NCBI RefSeq assembly: GCF_001562115.1
Contig: NZ_CP013926.1
Span: forward strand, 1,674,001-1,738,000
Length of the DNA: 64,000 nt
Origin: Alteromonas stellipolaris
GTDB lineage: Bacteria > Pseudomonadota > Gammaproteobacteria > Enterobacterales > Alteromonadaceae
Direction: 5' to 3'
Part shown: piece after piece, positions 19,620 through 28,574 of the stretch
Layout of the letters: every line of letters begins with the position of its first letter
Position numbering within the stretch: the stretch's first letter is position 1
The notes under the pieces: generated by a model
Database searches by the model: none
What the model saw: the letters and a program-made list of their open reading frames with translations, nothing else
What the model was told of the DNA's origin: nothing
Position numbers and translations under genes: made by a program

Positions 19620-19938
19620 GACACCCACTGTATCTTTGTGCGGAATTATCGAGTGGAGTTATCGAGACACCCACCGCATCTACTCGAGTAAGAATGGGAC
19701 TCAAACCTACATTAAGGTGGGTGTCCTTCGAATCTTGCTTACTACTTCTGTTTAAATTTAAACATGGGTGTCTTGATAAAATTTGGGTGTCTTAATAAAA
19801 TTAGGTAGCCTTATAAATTAAAATCACCCTAATCGCGTTCTTATGATGGATGTCCTGTTAATGCCTTCTTATGATGGGTGTCCTGTTAATGCCTTCTTAT
19901 GATGGGTGTCCTGTTAATGCCTTCTTATGATGGGTGTC
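19620..19938. repeat. Repeat cluster B with polarity switch
   Basis: Left-arm units GACACCCA lie at 19620 and 19666. Right-arm units TGGGTGTC lie at 19718, 19765, 19784, 19847 (TGGATGTC), 19875, 19903 and 19931. The last four are spaced exactly 28 bp apart with nearly identical spacers (CTGTTAATGCCTTCTTATGA). At the switch, GACACCCACC (19666-19675) and GGTGGGTGTC (19716-19725) form a perfect 10-bp inverted repeat around TACTCGAGTA. The cluster lies between convergent transposase and GGDEF-EAL genes. Confidence 0.9.
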
Positions 19939-19963
19939 TTGAAAACTAGTAATAACTCTCTGC

Positions 19964-22609
19964 TCAAGCAAGTTCCCGATTACCGCTCAACGCCAACCAT
20001 GCCTCGTTAGCTTCCCAAGTAGTTAGCCATTGAGAAACTTTATTGGCCGGCATAGGCTTGGCTATGCCATAGCCTTGCGCTAACTCACAACCCAAGCGGA
20101 CAAGGGCAACGCCGTGCTCAACCGACTCTACGCCTTCCGCAATTACATCTCGTTTAAATGTCTTTGCCAACCCAACCACACCTTCAACAATCGCTAAGTC
20201 ATCAGTGTCATCTAGCATATCTCGTACAAAGCTTTGATCAATTTTGATCAAGTAAGCTGGCAAACGCTTCAGATAAGTAAGTGATGAGTAACCAGTACCA
20301 AAATCATCTAAAGCAAAGCTCACCCCTAAATCGTGACACGCATTCATTGTTGAAGATACTTGGAAAGTATCTTGCAGCGCACTAGTTTCCAGAATCTCTA
20401 GCTCTAAATAGCCAGGGTCTACATCAGGGTGAGCCGCCAACAGTGCTTCTAGCCGAGAGGTAAAGTTGTCCTGCTGCAATTGATGTGCGCTAATATTCAC
20501 ACTTACGGGTAATGAAATACCGCTTTTCTGCCAGCACGCAATTTGTGTCAAAGCCGCATCAATAACCCATTCTCCCACTTGCAAGCTGACACCGTGACCT
20601 TCAATAACAGGCAAGAAATCTAGCGGAGGAATTAGACCACTTTCGGGATGCTCCCAGCGGATCAAAGCTTCTACGCCAATGACTTCACCAGAACTCATAT
20701 TCACCTTGGGCTGGTAATGTAAGACAAATTCATTTCGTTCCAGGGCAACGCGCACATTATCAATGCTTTTATTATAAGTATTAATCGCGTTATCTTGTTC
20801 TAAGTCGAACTGGTGATATCGGTTCTTACCTCCTTGCTTTGCAACGTACATGGCTTGGTCCGCATGCCGTATTAACTGATCAGCATCTACGTTATCTTGA
20901 GGAAAGACAGTGACTCCAATACTCGCTGATACTTGCATAACCGCATCGGCAACATTGACTGGTGCAGAGGCAGATTTAAGAAGTCGATTTAAAACATGCT
21001 CACAGTCACTGAACTCATTCAGGTTAACCATGATTATAATAAATTCGTCTCCGCCAATACGTGCAATGGTATCACCTGCTCTCAAGCTAGCTTTTAAGCC
21101 ACTAGAGACCTCAACCAAAAACTGGTCACCTATGTTATGTCCGTAGTTATCGTTAATCGCTTTAAAACCATCTAAATCCATGAATGCGACAGCTAATGAA
21201 TTTTGTTGTAACTGACTGTGTTTAATGGCTTGATTAAGGCGCTTAGCAAGCAAAACTCTGTTAGGTAAATTGGTCAGCAAGTCATAATGTGCTATCCGTT
21301 CTAACTTGCCTTCATTGAGCTTAATTTCTGATATATCGGTTGAAAGCGAAACATAGTGTTGAACCTGACCCTCCTCGTTTTTAACTGCACTGATTGTGAC
21401 CATTTCAGGGTAAATTTCACCGTCCTTACGACGATTCCAAATCTCCCCTCTCCAGTTTCCATCAGTGTTAAGCGTATTCCACATGTTTTCATAAAACTGT
21501 GCAGCGTGACGACCCGATTGAAGAATTTTAGGGTTTTTCCCCAGTACTTCCGATTTGCTGTAGCCGGTGATACGGCACAGCGTATCATTCACTTCAACAA
21601 TCGTGGCTGAGGCGTCGGTAATAATTATGCCTTCGTTCGCATGAGTGAAAACGCTGGCAGCTCGCTTTAATGTTTCTTCAAAACGATTTTTTTCGATAGC
21701 GATACTCGCTAAACTGGCAGTCTGCTCAATTAGCGCAAGATCAGCGTCACAGGGGTAATTAATACTAGCGTGATAAATGGCAAAAGTACCAAGCACTGCA
21801 CCTTGTGTAGAACGAATGGGTTCAGACCAGCAGGCACCTAAATTAGCGCGCTCAGCTAACGCTTTAAAATTTTTCCAGTAAGGGTGTGTTTGAATATCTG
21901 CAACGATGACACGTTCGTTAATAAACGCTGCTGTGCCGCAAGAACCTACGCCACTACCTATTTCAACGCCATCGATAGCATCGACATAAAACTTTGGAAG
22001 ACTTGCTCCAGTTCCACTACGTAAATGAATCCCAGACTCATCGAGAAGTAAGATACTGCACATCATTTCCGGATTGTTAAGCTCAACCACACTGACAATC
22101 GCGTTCAAGACCACTTTTAGAGGCTCTCCGTTGGTGATGAGCTCTAACACTTCACTACGAGTGGTTTCTCTTAACTCATTCTGCCTGCGTTTGGTCACAT
22201 CACGAATTACACCAACAATAAAACGCCTGTTGTTGCGGTCGATAAATCGGCTCAATTTAGCCAGTAATACACTTACTTTATTACCTTTTCCTTTCAGGGT
22301 TTGCTCTATAACTTTATCTTTCCCAGAATCTAACACTTGCTTGTCGCTCTGCGCTAGATTCACCAATTCTTGTGGGTAGATTTTATCGGAGAAAGTTTTT
22401 CCAATAAGCTTTTTTCGAGTAACGTTCACAAGCTCACAAAAAGCATTGTTAGCAACTAAAAGCTTACCCTCTCCGTCTTTTATAAATACGGGGTCAACTG
22501 ATATATCTAAAAACGCGTTAAGATAACCCTCTAATTCCTCAGGATCCTTAACTGGCAAGCCTGCCGATTCATTTTGTAGTTGGTATTTATAAGACATACT
22601 TGAAACCAA
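19964..22609 (-). CDS. PAS-GAF-PAS-GGDEF-EAL c-di-GMP protein
   Basis: The 881-residue cytoplasmic protein without membrane segments contains PAS (about 28-145), GAF (about 150-310), PAS/PAC (about 315-430), GGDEF (about 440-605) and EAL (about 615-870) domains. The cyclase signature RIGGDEFIII is intact. The phosphodiesterase signature GVEALIRWEHP and the DDFGTGYSSL segment are also intact, so both activities are possible. The N-terminal modules suggest control by a small ligand or redox/light cue, but the signal cannot be named. The start codon is the first Met of the frame (MVSSMSYKYQ); the second Met is an alternative. Confidence 0.92.
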   Translation of the reverse strand: MVSSMSYKYQLQNESAGLPVKDPEELEGYLNAFLDISVDPVFIKDGEGKLLVANNAFCELVNVTRKKLIGKTFSDKIYPQELVNLAQSDKQVLDSGKDKVIEQTLKGKGNKVSVLLAKLSRFIDRNNRRFIVGVIRDVTKRRQNELRETTRSEVLELITNGEPLKVVLNAIVSVVELNNPEMMCSILLLDESGIHLRSGTGASLPKFYVDAIDGVEIGSGVGSCGTAAFINERVIVADIQTHPYWKNFKALAERANLGACWSEPIRSTQGAVLGTFAIYHASINYPCDADLALIEQTASLASIAIEKNRFEETLKRAASVFTHANEGIIITDASATIVEVNDTLCRITGYSKSEVLGKNPKILQSGRHAAQFYENMWNTLNTDGNWRGEIWNRRKDGEIYPEMVTISAVKNEEGQVQHYVSLSTDISEIKLNEGKLERIAHYDLLTNLPNRVLLAKRLNQAIKHSQLQQNSLAVAFMDLDGFKAINDNYGHNIGDQFLVEVSSGLKASLRAGDTIARIGGDEFIIIMVNLNEFSDCEHVLNRLLKSASAPVNVADAVMQVSASIGVTVFPQDNVDADQLIRHADQAMYVAKQGGKNRYHQFDLEQDNAINTYNKSIDNVRVALERNEFVLHYQPKVNMSSGEVIGVEALIRWEHPESGLIPPLDFLPVIEGHGVSLQVGEWVIDAALTQIACWQKSGISLPVSVNISAHQLQQDNFTSRLEALLAAHPDVDPGYLELEILETSALQDTFQVSSTMNACHDLGVSFALDDFGTGYSSLTYLKRLPAYLIKIDQSFVRDMLDDTDDLAIVEGVVGLAKTFKRDVIAEGVESVEHGVALVRLGCELAQGYGIAKPMPANKVSQWLTTWEANEAWLALSGNRELA

Positions 22610-22712
22610 ACTTGATTACTAAAGCCAAGTTCGCCCAATATCGACTGAGATATAAACTGGGCTCCAGAAAAGCAATCACAGTAATTCGCACAGCGTTTAA
22701 CCTCCGATTCGC

Positions 22713-23873
22713 TTATTTTTCTTTTGGTAATATAAGCGTAGTACAAATCGCCACGGTCAGCATCGCTGCCATGATATACACCACTGAAAAGTCGATGAAT
22801 GACGATACAATCGCGTAAACCCCACCAAACCCAAGCAAAATAAGACCTATAGCTGTGTTTGAAAAACCAACTAACTCAGTCCTGTCTTGCCCTTCTTTAA
22901 TATCCAAGCTATAAGTTTTTCGCCCTGTTCGCACGCCAGCATGTGCAATTGAGAGAATAAAAAACAAACCTGCAGACAGCCACACACTTTCAGGCTCCAT
23001 AGCAAGTAAGCCAACACAGGCGATTAAAGCCAAGACTCCTGACAATTGGAGGGTGAATCGAGCACTCTTATCTGCAATCTTTCCCCATAGAAACGAAGAA
23101 AGCATTGACGCTAGGGCTTGTGCAGCAAGATAAAAAGGAAGCAACGATTTCGCGTTTTGCGAACTTTCTAACATGAAATATGGCGCGACTAGCGCAGAGT
23201 GAACAAACAACCCCCGAACAAAAACGAATCGATACACTGTGTTGTCAAAACGCCAGTTAAACAACGACTTATTTTGAGACTCTTCTATTTCAACATGGGT
23301 TTTTATCGAAAACATTAAAAATAGCGTGATACAAAATGCAAGTGCTGATGAGGCTAATAAAATGAAGATTGAATAACCTTCAAGCTCTCTTTCAAAATAC
23401 ACGAGAGGAACTGCAGCGCATAATGTCATCACACCGGACGCCGTAGATGCTAAACCAACTAACTTACCTCGTTCACCTTTTTGACTAATGTCTGCTTCCA
23501 TATCTTTTACGGTAAGTGAGCTTGCAGAGCGGCCTAAACTTAGAAACACCAGTGATGCGAGTATAATTAACCCCGCCACAAAACCTTCAGTGACAACTGC
23601 GGCAGCTAACATTGTACATATAGCCGAGATTTGTATGGCCATACCTAGCCGCCAAACATGGTGCCTAGCGCTTTTTTTGCGTAAATACACACCAATTAAC
23701 GCTTGGGGCAACAATGCACCAGATTCGCGAATTGGCACCAACCACATCACCATCCAGCTAGGAGCCCCCAGGGAGATTAGTAGTGCAGGCAATGTGGTTT
23801 TTGCAGATGCTAATAAGTCGGCTAATTTATTAAAAGCTAGACCCACTATTAGGCGGCGTTTATTTCCCAACAT
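22713..23873 (-). CDS. MFS transporter
   Basis: This 386-residue membrane protein has about twelve hydrophobic segments and a short loop between halves, typical of the major facilitator superfamily. The substrate is not recognisable. The frame extends five codons upstream to an ATG at 23888, but that Met has no ribosome-binding site. The ATG at 23873 is preceded by GGGAAAG and is preferred. The two starts lie in an imperfect 15-bp duplication (ATGTTGGGAAAGAAC / ATGTTGGGAAATAAA). It is upstream of, and in the same direction as, the GGDEF-EAL gene with a 103-bp gap. Confidence 0.82.
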   Translation of the reverse strand: MLGNKRRLIVGLAFNKLADLLASAKTTLPALLISLGAPSWMVMWLVPIRESGALLPQALIGVYLRKKSARHHVWRLGMAIQISAICTMLAAAVVTEGFVAGLIILASLVFLSLGRSASSLTVKDMEADISQKGERGKLVGLASTASGVMTLCAAVPLVYFERELEGYSIFILLASSALAFCITLFLMFSIKTHVEIEESQNKSLFNWRFDNTVYRFVFVRGLFVHSALVAPYFMLESSQNAKSLLPFYLAAQALASMLSSFLWGKIADKSARFTLQLSGVLALIACVGLLAMEPESVWLSAGLFFILSIAHAGVRTGRKTYSLDIKEGQDRTELVGFSNTAIGLILLGFGGVYAIVSSFIDFSVVYIMAAMLTVAICTTLILPKEK

Positions 23874-24072
23874 GTTCTTTCCCAACATGAATTAACACAA
23901 TTACGATTGTTGCTGTATAACAAACCAACCGCCGATTACTTTAGCGTTACTTAACAGACTTTGTACGAAAATAGCTCAAAACTTGATCACGCGGTTTTAA
24001 GGCGCAACATATTTTATTAACACACTGAATAACCTAAACAATTAGGCCAATTTTAAATATCAATTTAATCGA
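23874..24072. other. Non-coding region upstream of the MFS gene
   Basis: AT-rich stretch that should hold the minus-strand MFS promoter. No specific element is recognised. Confidence 0.35.
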
Positions 24073-24433
24073 GACACCCACCTTAAACAGCCTTAGCGAG
24101 ACACCCACCTTAAACTAACTCTCCCACAACTCACACAACTACAATCATCAGGGTTTCATTAGAACTTCGCTTTACATGCTTTACGCTAGCATGGGTGTCT
24201 CTGTAAAACATTATAGAGTGAACGATAACGTGGGTGTCCCAGTAACATTCAAAATCATGGGTGTCTTCATAACGCGGTACGCAAGCGTGGGTGTCTTGGT
24301 AACTCTTCTGGGGCAACTTCCTAATCATGGGTGTCTCTGTAAAAAAATTATCGAGTGAACGATAACGTGGGTGTCTTGGTAACATGGATGTCTTGATAAC
24401 GCGCTTGGTAACAGGCTTTAAATCATGGGTGTC
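24073..24433. repeat. Repeat cluster C with polarity switch
   Basis: Left-arm units GACACCCA lie at 24073 and 24100 (27 bp apart). Right-arm units TGGGTGTC lie at 24192, 24231, 24258, 24288, 24328, 24368, 24385 (TGGATGTC) and 24426. A longer direct repeat of about 48 bp occurs twice (24191-24238 and 24327-24375), each starting ATGGGTGTCTCTGTAAA and containing GAGTGAACGATAACGTGG. Left and right arms have opposite orientation, as in the other clusters. The cluster lies between two minus-strand genes. Confidence 0.88.
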
Positions 24434-24495
24434 TTGATAACACCATCTAGCTTCACTTTATATTTCATTCATTTGAACTTCTATTGCCCAAAATG

Positions 24496-24545
24496 AAAAA
24501 AGCCAAGTACGCTTTGGAAAATATCCATACAAGCTAACTTGGCTT
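24496..24545 (-). terminator. Probable terminator of the SRPBCC gene
   Basis: AAGCCAAGT (24500-24508) pairs with ACTTGGCTT (24537-24545). On the minus strand the stem is followed by a T-run (the As at 24496-24500). The 28-nt loop is long, so confidence is moderate. Confidence 0.5.
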
Positions 24546-24601
24546 GGTCTGTAGTGAAAAATATTGGCGCTTTTGTACCAAGCAAAAGCTTACCTAGGTG
24601 A

Positions 24602-25135
24602 CTAGCCTTTGTTTTCCACTACGGTTTTTAAATTTTCTAATCCCATCTCGAAATCTGGGCCTATCATGCCGTCCATCATCAGTACAAAGTAGCGACTGAT
24701 GATGTTGTTACCCACGTCACCTGAGTCAACCCACGTCACTTTAGTAGCCTCACCAGCAGGCGATATTACTAATGATCCTGTCGAACCCATTTCCCATTCT
24801 GGGAAAGCCAATGAGTAAACCACCTTTTTATTGTGTTCTAAGTCGGTAATTTTCATCTCCCCATTACCTTCCGTCACGCTTTTCCAAGATGACATCATTC
24901 CAATAGCTCTATCTGGCCCAGAGTAATCGATTTCCATACTAGGGTCCCGTTGAAACCAAACGCCCCAGTTTTGCCATGCCCGCAAATCGACGACATCGGG
25001 ATAAATTTCTTCAGGTTGTGCATTAATCAAAATGCTTCTTTCAACTTTGTATTGCTGTGGAAGGAACAGCCCAACCACAACTACCAAAGCGATCAGTACG
25101 CCCACACCTAAAACTATCTTCTTTAAAGCTGCCAT
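24602..25135 (-). CDS. SRPBCC (polyketide cyclase/START-like) family protein
   Basis: The 177-residue protein has an N-terminal membrane anchor (KIVLGVGVLIALVVVVGLFL, about 6-25). A SRPBCC ligand-binding fold follows, starting YKVERSILINAQPEEIYPDV and including LRAWQNWGVWFQRDPSMEID. Such membrane-anchored START-like proteins are common and uncharacterised; no ligand can be named. It lies 44 bp downstream of the nucleoside hydrolase in the same direction and may be cotranscribed. Confidence 0.8.
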   Translation of the reverse strand: MAALKKIVLGVGVLIALVVVVGLFLPQQYKVERSILINAQPEEIYPDVVDLRAWQNWGVWFQRDPSMEIDYSGPDRAIGMMSSWKSVTEGNGEMKITDLEHNKKVVYSLAFPEWEMGSTGSLVISPAGEATKVTWVDSGDVGNNIISRYFVLMMDGMIGPDFEMGLENLKTVVENKG

Positions 25136-25179
25136 CTAAAACTCCATGATAATCACATAGGATTAGAAATATATAACAA

Positions 25180-26151
25180 TTATTTAACAAATGGCACTGG
25201 TGATTGACAAAACTCTCCGCTTAAATAGTGAATTACCATTTCGCGGACATAATCAGCATCAACGCTTGCCACCCAAGAAATTGAACTCCCCGTTTCGTCA
25301 CAGGGGTAGGTATGGCCTGCATTCGGCGTTGTTGTACTAACCGCAACCTGACCGGTTTCAATACGCAGCTTGGTATCTGGTAAGGCTAATACACAGGTTG
25401 AAAGAATATCCCATAAAAAATACGTAAACTCATAAGAGGGAATAGACGTCACCGTTGACGCCCAAAATTGCCCAGACAGGTCTGAAACCGGCGTATTTTT
25501 TACAGCAAGTTGCTGCAAAAAATCCCAACTAACAGGCAAATCGTTGGTGGCATCTAAAGGCACTAGCAGCAAATTTACGCCACTATCTACCAATACTTTA
25601 GTGGCCTTAGGATCCCAATAGGCATTCCATTCCGCTGAACCGTCATGATCATGCATAGCCACATTACCTTTGACCTTTACGGCACCTCCCATCCACACCA
25701 CTTTTTGTACCTTATCTACAAGGTTTGGGCTTTGCGTTAACGCGGCGGCTAAGTTGGTAGCCGGGCCTGTCATTAAAACGGTAACAGGCTCAGCAGCATG
25801 AGTTAATGCACTATGCATCCATTCATGCGCGGCCTTGCTTTCAACCTTCACGTCATCGTGAGATGTACGCAGCATGGTGGGGGTAGCATGGCACATTTTA
25901 GGTTGAGCGCGCCATTCAGGCGGAAATGGATTGGGGCCTGTTAACTGCCCTACACTTACAGGAATATGGGAATTACCCGTTAATGAAAGGATTTTGCGAG
26001 TACTCAGCAAAGCATCATCTGGGTAACAGTCGGCCGGCGTAATGGTTACACCCACTACATTTATATTAGGTAAACGCAGCAAAAGTATTAGCGATAATAA
26101 ATCGTCAATGCCACCATCGTGGTCAAAAATAACTGGGGTAGTAGAAGACAT
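25180..26151 (-). CDS. Inosine-uridine-type nucleoside hydrolase
   Basis: This 323-residue protein belongs to the nucleoside N-ribohydrolase family (IunH). The calcium-binding aspartate cluster is seen at the N-terminus as IFDHDGGIDDLLSL, a slight variant of DxDPGxDD. The conserved VLMTGPATNLAAAL and VVWMGGAV segments follow. The start is set at 26151 because an AAGGGAT site precedes that ATG; an in-frame ATG 16 codons upstream lacks one. The enzyme would release the base from ribonucleosides in salvage. Exact base preference cannot be told. Confidence 0.88.
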   Translation of the reverse strand: MSSTTPVIFDHDGGIDDLLSLILLLRLPNINVVGVTITPADCYPDDALLSTRKILSLTGNSHIPVSVGQLTGPNPFPPEWRAQPKMCHATPTMLRTSHDDVKVESKAAHEWMHSALTHAAEPVTVLMTGPATNLAAALTQSPNLVDKVQKVVWMGGAVKVKGNVAMHDHDGSAEWNAYWDPKATKVLVDSGVNLLLVPLDATNDLPVSWDFLQQLAVKNTPVSDLSGQFWASTVTSIPSYEFTYFLWDILSTCVLALPDTKLRIETGQVAVSTTTPNAGHTYPCDETGSSISWVASVDADYVREMVIHYLSGEFCQSPVPFVK

Positions 26152-26371
26152 AAAATATCCCTTAAGAAAAAATAACGTTTTTTTTACATAGTTCAGCAAA
26201 ACGCCGTGGCATTATATTTATTCTTGTGTAATATGAAGTTAGGTTATCATAAAACCTAATTTCCAGGGCAATATTCTACTTACTACGCCCTAGTGCAATC
26301 GGTATGAATTACGGTTTTTACACATTCATCGACACCGCAAGATTGTGTCTCAAAAAATGGAGAACGAGGAC

Positions 26372-27646
26372 ATGGCAGATCAGAGTTCACGCTATATTAG
26401 TAATCTGACTCGCGATACCTACGCACTAATATTAGCCGGAGGAAGGGGCTCACGTTTACATGAATTAACAACGTGGCGCGCAAAACCTGCACTCTATTTT
26501 GGCGGTAAGTTTAGAATTATCGATTTTCCGCTATCTAATTGTATTAACTCAGGCATTAGACGTGTTGGCGTAGTAACCCAGTACAAGTCTCATTCATTAA
26601 TAAGACATTTAGTACGCGGCTGGGGACACTTCAAGAAGGAACTCGGTGAGTCAGTAGAAATACTACCTGCTTCTCAGCGATTCTCTGATAGCTGGTATGA
26701 AGGTACCGCCGATGCAGTATTCCAAAATATCGACATTATTCGAGACGAACTGCCCAAGTACGTAATGATTTTATCTGGCGACCATATCTATCGCATGGAT
26801 TACGGTACTATGTTAGCGCGTCATGTTGAAAGTGGCGCAAAAATGACCGTGTCATGTATGTCGGTTCCAATCGAAGAAGCTGCTGGTTCATTTGGTGTGA
26901 TGTCGATCGATGAAAATTATCGTATTAATGGTTTTGCAGAAAAACCTGAACATCCGGCTCCCCTACCAGGCGATGACAGTCGCTGCCTAGCATCAATGGG
27001 CAACTATGTTTTCGATACTGAGTTTTTATTCGAACAATTACGAAGAGACGCTGCAACCTCTGGCTCACAGCGTGATTTTGGTAAAGACATTATCCCATCA
27101 ATTATCAAAGATCACCCCGTGTATGCGTTTGAATTTGAAAGCACTGGTGGTGGCGATGCCTATTGGCGTGATGTAGGTACCATTGATTCATTTTGGGAAG
27201 CCAATATGGAGATGGTGGCACCGGTTCCACAGCTTAATTTGTACGATCAAAAATGGCCCATCTGGACCTACCAAGAACAATTGCCACCTGCAAAATTTGT
27301 GTGGGAAGATCACGACAGGCGCGGGGAAGCGATTAATTCGGTTGTGTCTGGCGGCTGTATTATTTCTGGTTCAACCCTACGCGGCACAATTTGCTTCTCG
27401 AACGTAAGGGTACACTCGTACGGCCTTATAGAAGATGCGGTAATTTTGCCTGATGTAGAAATTATGCGTCATTGTAAGCTAAGAAAAGTACTGCTTGATA
27501 GAGGTTGTGTTATTCCAGAAGGCACCGTTATTGGTTACAACCACGATGATGATAGAGCACGAGGATTCCGCGTTTCTGAAAAAGGCGTGGTGTTAGTTAC
27601 AAGAGAAATGCTAGGCCAACCTGTTGGCGGCCTATCTCCTACCTAA
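26372..27646 (+). CDS. glgC: Glucose-1-phosphate adenylyltransferase
   Basis: The 424-residue enzyme makes ADP-glucose for glycogen synthesis. The nucleotidyltransferase motif [35 protein letters not shown], and the C-terminal left-handed beta-helix are present. The ATG at 26372 has a GAACGAGG ribosome-binding site, and the resulting length fits the family; a GTG at 26345 is an alternative. No glycogen synthase or branching enzyme is adjacent in this window. The 3' end overlaps the convergent hydrolase gene by 4 bp. Confidence 0.93.
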   Translation: MADQSSRYISNLTRDTYALILAGGRGSRLHELTTWRAKPALYFGGKFRIIDFPLSNCINSGIRRVGVVTQYKSHSLIRHLVRGWGHFKKELGESVEILPASQRFSDSWYEGTADAVFQNIDIIRDELPKYVMILSGDHIYRMDYGTMLARHVESGAKMTVSCMSVPIEEAAGSFGVMSIDENYRINGFAEKPEHPAPLPGDDSRCLASMGNYVFDTEFLFEQLRRDAATSGSQRDFGKDIIPSIIKDHPVYAFEFESTGGGDAYWRDVGTIDSFWEANMEMVAPVPQLNLYDQKWPIWTYQEQLPPAKFVWEDHDRRGEAINSVVSGGCIISGSTLRGTICFSNVRVHSYGLIEDAVILPDVEIMRHCKLRKVLLDRGCVIPEGTVIGYNHDDDRARGFRVSEKGVVLVTREMLGQPVGGLSPT

Positions 27647-28452
27647 AGCGAGTTATTCCATTTTGAAATGGTGGTTGAAATAAGTTCAGCCACTGCTTCA
27701 GGATGTTCTAACGGGAACATATGCCCACCTTTAAATTCAGTATGATCAATGTTGTTATGCTGAATTAACCTATCATACATAGCCGGTCTACACACCGCAC
27801 CATCTTTAGCCGTAACCAGCAATGCTGGGCACTTCAACTTGCCTTTATACTTACCTAAATTATGCGGCACATTGCGAAATAATGACGCTTCTACCTCGGC
27901 ATTGAATGTTAACGATGTCAGCTCGCCTTTGGTGTGTGTCACATGCTTAACATAATCACGAATACATCGCTTATCCATATTACGAAACAGCGCTTTTCCT
28001 TGAAAGTACGCTTCCATATCAGTATGAGATGGCCATTGTGTATTTCGCGTTTCAGCTAACTTCGCAGGGGTTAATTTGTTGATTAAAGGTGTCTTTTTCG
28101 CAAACCGAAAAAAGTAACTCATGGGGCCCATCACTAACGGAGGGTCAAGCATGATAAGTCCTCGAAACAAGCTGGGCTCTTCGCAGGCTGCCATATAAGA
28201 AATTACCGCACCAAAGGAGTGCCCTACCGCATAAACACCTCTACTGTCAGTGTTTTCGACTTTTACGTGTTTTATAAGCTCATTAACTTGATTGCGCCAA
28301 TTAGCATTCACTGGCAATTGAGGATCGTGGCCAAACCGGTCGACATGAAGACGGTGAAAGTGCTCAGGTAATGAAGAAAAAAGCGCGTTGTAACTACCAG
28401 CAGGAAATCCATTTGCATGGGCAAAGTGAAAACTAATATCGGTTTTCGACAA
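27643..28452 (-). CDS. Alpha/beta hydrolase
   Basis: The 269-residue alpha/beta-hydrolase has the nucleophile elbow GHSFG in [15 protein letters not shown] and a likely catalytic His in [11 protein letters not shown] near the C-terminus. The N-terminal [15 protein letters not shown] segment is typical of a subgroup of esterase-like hydrolases. The substrate is unknown. No signal peptide is seen, so the protein is cytoplasmic. Confidence 0.85.
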   Translation of the reverse strand: MSKTDISFHFAHANGFPAGSYNALFSSLPEHFHRLHVDRFGHDPQLPVNANWRNQVNELIKHVKVENTDSRGVYAVGHSFGAVISYMAACEEPSLFRGLIMLDPPLVMGPMSYFFRFAKKTPLINKLTPAKLAETRNTQWPSHTDMEAYFQGKALFRNMDKRCIRDYVKHVTHTKGELTSLTFNAEVEASLFRNVPHNLGKYKGKLKCPALLVTAKDGAVCRPAMYDRLIQHNNIDHTEFKGGHMFPLEHPEAVAELISTTISKWNNSL

Positions 28453-28515
28453 TGAAATACTCCTTCACGAAAAGCGGTGTCAAAGCTATACATAACGATA
28501 GCAAAGCGGGAAAAG

Positions 28516-28539
28516 TAAGGGCTGGTAAACCAGCCCTTA
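28516..28539. terminator. Hairpin terminator after the MFS gene
   Basis: TAAGGGCTGG and CCAGCCCTTA form a 10-bp stem with a 4-nt loop, between the hydrolase start and the end of the downstream-facing MFS gene (both minus strand). It likely ends MFS transcription. Confidence 0.65.
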
Positions 28540-28574
28540 ATCAAAACAACATGTTATTTATGAAGAAGATAGTA

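Noticed and set aside
24131..24385. Minus-strand open frame of 84 codons with repeated DTH motifs
   Set aside because: Translation of repeat cluster C in the other orientation; no ribosome-binding site and no family resemblance.
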